Positions 61,970 through 64,000 of a stretch of DNA of 64,000 nt are shown in pieces. Position 1 is the stretch's first letter, and each line of letters starts with the position of its first letter. Position numbers and translations under genes: made by a program. Under the pieces are notes generated by a model. The model was given only the letters and a program-made list of their open reading frames with translations. It was not told where the DNA came from and ran no database searches. Origin of the DNA: Parazoarcus communis (GTDB lineage: Bacteria; Pseudomonadota; Gammaproteobacteria; Burkholderiales; Rhodocyclaceae). The stretch is taken from the NCBI RefSeq assembly GCF_003111665.1, contig NZ_CP022188.1, forward strand, positions 2,852,001-2,916,000, written 5' to 3'.

Positions 61970-63922
61970 ATGCAATTTCTAGATTTGCCTCCCGTACTCG
62001 AGGCCAGTGGAACGGTGCGTCTGCCGGGTTCCAAGAGCATCTCCAACCGGGTCCTGCTGCTGGCCGCGCTGGCCGAGGGCGAAACAGACATTCGTGACCT
62101 TCTGGCCTCGGACGACGTCGAACGCATGCTCGATGCGCTGCGTGCGCTCGGGGTCGACTGGCGCCATGAGTCCGGCACCAACGATTACCGCGTGCGTGGT
62201 GCGGGTGGGCCGTTTCCGGTCAAGGCCGCCGAGCTCTTTCTCGGCAATGCGGGGACCGCCTTCCGGCCGCTGACGGCCGCACTTGCGCTGTCCGGTGGCA
62301 GCTATCACCTGTCGGGTGTGGCACGCATGCACGAGCGTCCGATCGGCGATCTGGTCGATGCGCTGCGCCAGATCGGTACGGATATCGACTATCTCGGCAA
62401 CGAGGGTTTCCCGCCGCTGCAGCTGCGCCCGGCGACGATTCGCCGCGGCGGTGTGGTCAAGGTGCGGGGAGACGTCTCGAGTCAGTTTCTGACGGCCTTG
62501 CTGATGGCGCTGCCGCTCACCGGTGAAGAGGTCACGATCGAAGTGGTGGGCGAGCTCATTTCGCGGCCTTACATCGCGATCACGCTCGATCTGATGGCGC
62601 GCTTCGGCGTACGGGTGACGCATGAGAACTGGGGGCGTTTCATCGTTCCCGGCGGTGCCCGTTATGTCTCTCCCGGCACCCTGTTCGTCGAGGGCGATGC
62701 TTCATCGGCCTCCTATTTTCTCGCCGCTGGCGCCATTGGTGGTGGTCCGGTTCGTGTAGAGGGTGTAGGCAGCAGCAGCATCCAGGGCGATGTCCGCTTT
62801 GCCGAGGCGCTGGAGCAGATCGGCGCGCGCATCAGTATGGGCGACAACTGGATCGAGGCTTCGGCGCCGGCGTCTGGTTGTCTGCGCGCCTTCGATCTCG
62901 ATCTGAACCACATTCCCGATGCCGCCATGACGCTTGCGGTGGCGGCGCTCTTCGCTGACGGCCCGTGCCGGTTGCGCAATATCGCCAGCTGGCGGGTCAA
63001 GGAGACCGACCGCATCGCGGCCATGGCCATCGAGTTGCGCAAGGTCGGCGCCGACGTGGAAGAGGGTGCCGACTACATTCGCGTGACCCCGCCTGCGACG
63101 CTGCAACCCGCTGCGATCGATACCTATGACGACCACCGCATGGCCATGTGCTTCTCGCTGGTGAGCCTGGGCGGCTGCAGGGTGCGGATCAATGATCCGA
63201 AATGCGTCAACAAGACCTTCCCCGACTACTTCGCTGCGTTCTCCGGTGTCGTGACACCGGTCCCGGTGGTGGCGATCGACGGTCCGTCCGCATCGGGCAA
63301 GGGAACGGTCGGCGCCCGCGTGGCCGAGGCCTTGGGCTGGCATCACCTCGACAGCGGCACCCTGTACCGGCTCACGGCGCTGGCTGCGATGCGTCGTGGC
63401 GTTGATCTCGGCGACGCGGTGGCGCTGTCCGCGCTGGCGGCGGCCCTGCCGGCCCGCTTCGATGGCGGCCGTGTGTTGCTTGGCGACGAGGATGTCAGCG
63501 ATGAGATCCGGCAAGAGGCATGCTCGGTCGGCGCCTCCAGGGTGGCCGTGCTGCCGGCGGTGCGCGACGCACTGTTCGGGCGTCAGCGCGACTTCAGGCA
63601 CGGGCCTGGACTGGTGGCGGAAGGGCGTGACATGGGCTCGACGATCTTCCCTGACGCACAGGTCAAGGTGTTTCTCACGGCCTCCGCTGAGGCGCGTGCG
63701 GAGCGTCGATATAAGCAGTTGATCGAAAAGGGTTTGCCTGCTAAGCTTGAGAGCTTGATGCAGGATCTCCGTGAACGGGATGCGCGTGATGCGGCCCGAT
63801 CCGTTGCTCCATTGCAGCAACAGCCGGACGCGGTACTGCTCGATACCACCTCAATGGATGTCGATGCGGCCGTGGCTTTCGTGCTCGATCTCGTGCGGGA
63901 TCGGGGACTGGCGACCGGTTGA
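61970..63922 (+). CDS. aroA-cmk: Fusion: EPSP synthase (AroA) and cytidylate kinase (Cmk)
   Basis: Residues about 1-430 are 5-enolpyruvylshikimate-3-phosphate synthase: [40 protein letters not shown]. Residues about 432-650 are a complete CMP kinase: the P-loop [14 protein letters not shown] at 434, [25 protein letters not shown] and the C-terminal LDTTSMDVD. The reading frame is continuous across 63220-63290, with no stop and virtually no linker ([17 protein letters not shown]). The two genes are usually adjacent in betaproteobacteria, so the fusion joined neighbours. The 78 bases after the stop hold no start I can place; rpsA is expected next. Confidence 0.95.
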   Translation: MQFLDLPPVLEASGTVRLPGSKSISNRVLLLAALAEGETDIRDLLASDDVERMLDALRALGVDWRHESGTNDYRVRGAGGPFPVKAAELFLGNAGTAFRPLTAALALSGGSYHLSGVARMHERPIGDLVDALRQIGTDIDYLGNEGFPPLQLRPATIRRGGVVKVRGDVSSQFLTALLMALPLTGEEVTIEVVGELISRPYIAITLDLMARFGVRVTHENWGRFIVPGGARYVSPGTLFVEGDASSASYFLAAGAIGGGPVRVEGVGSSSIQGDVRFAEALEQIGARISMGDNWIEASAPASGCLRAFDLDLNHIPDAAMTLAVAALFADGPCRLRNIASWRVKETDRIAAMAIELRKVGADVEEGADYIRVTPPATLQPAAIDTYDDHRMAMCFSLVSLGGCRVRINDPKCVNKTFPDYFAAFSGVVTPVPVVAIDGPSASGKGTVGARVAEALGWHHLDSGTLYRLTALAAMRRGVDLGDAVALSALAAALPARFDGGRVLLGDEDVSDEIRQEACSVGASRVAVLPAVRDALFGRQRDFRHGPGLVAEGRDMGSTIFPDAQVKVFLTASAEARAERRYKQLIEKGLPAKLESLMQDLRERDARDAARSVAPLQQQPDAVLLDTTSMDVDAAVAFVLDLVRDRGLATG

Positions 63923-64000
63923 GTTTCACCATGCCCGGGCAAGGGTGCCCGGTGCGTGTCCATCAACTTACTTTGCTTGCCGTCGCACGCCGGTCCCGGA

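Noticed and set aside
63934..63952. Hairpin gcccgggc... after aroA-cmk
   Set aside because: Short, with no T run, so not a convincing terminator; the operon probably continues into rpsA beyond the window.

Overview
The window is an ordinary, densely packed core-chromosome segment of a GC-rich betaproteobacterium. A relative of Thauera, Azoarcus or Aromatoleum (Rhodocyclales) is the best guess. This rests on protein sequence style, strong G/C third-position bias, a class I polyhydroxyalkanoate (PHA) cluster with two phaB copies and phaR, and the gene orders fimV-truA-trpFBA-accD-folC-cvpA-purF-metZ and gyrA-serC-pheA-hisC-tyrA-aroA/cmk. I see no insertion sequence, prophage, CRISPR array, integrase or toxin-antitoxin pair.

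Layout. 1-2.7 kb: bamD, with divergent rluD-pgeF. 2.7-7.4 kb: a small membrane protein and the PHA cluster phaC-phaB1-phaB2-phaR. 7.4-11.2 kb: rimO, a patatin-like esterase and a GlcD/D2HGDH-type flavoprotein. 11.25-12.07 kb: a tandemly duplicated tRNA block (Ala-Glu-Asp twice), each copy with its own promoter, closed by one strong terminator. 12.4-19.3 kb: a renalase-like flavoprotein, 3-hydroxybutyryl-CoA dehydrogenase, the trxA-rho pair, fdxA, a CBS protein and fadD. 19.4-21.6 kb: a valine leader peptide with attenuator, then ilvB-ilvN. 21.6-29.3 kb: aroC, an MFS transporter, an M48 lipoprotein protease, leuCDB and asd. 29.5-42.8 kb: fimV, an EcfT-like membrane protein, then truA-trpF-trpB-trpA-accD-folC-SPOR-cvpA-purF-metZ. 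43-50.8 kb: mgtE, an MFS transporter, lpxH, ppiB, ppiA, a candidate small RNA, cysS and a LivK-like binding protein. 50.9-54.9 kb: the heat-shock operon grpE-dnaK-dnaJ (minus strand) with a sigma-32 promoter. 55-63.9 kb: gyrA, serC, pheA, hisC, tyrA and an aroA-cmk fusion, probably followed by rpsA beyond the window.

The genes mainly serve amino-acid synthesis (branched-chain, aromatic, Thr/Lys/Met branch, Ser), carbon storage and fatty-acid/CoA metabolism, translation and tRNA maturation, envelope assembly and protein folding. The most notable features are the ivbL-like all-GTA valine leader of ilvBN, Rho with an about 61-residue N-terminal extension started from TTG inside trxA, the AroA-Cmk fusion, MgtE with a duplicated N-terminal domain, the duplicated tRNA block, an uncharacterised structured RNA ahead of cysS, and an inverted-repeat operator ahead of the 3-hydroxybutyryl-CoA dehydrogenase gene. 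No wholly new multi-gene system is evident. Functions are assigned from recognised motifs and family knowledge; no database search was possible.
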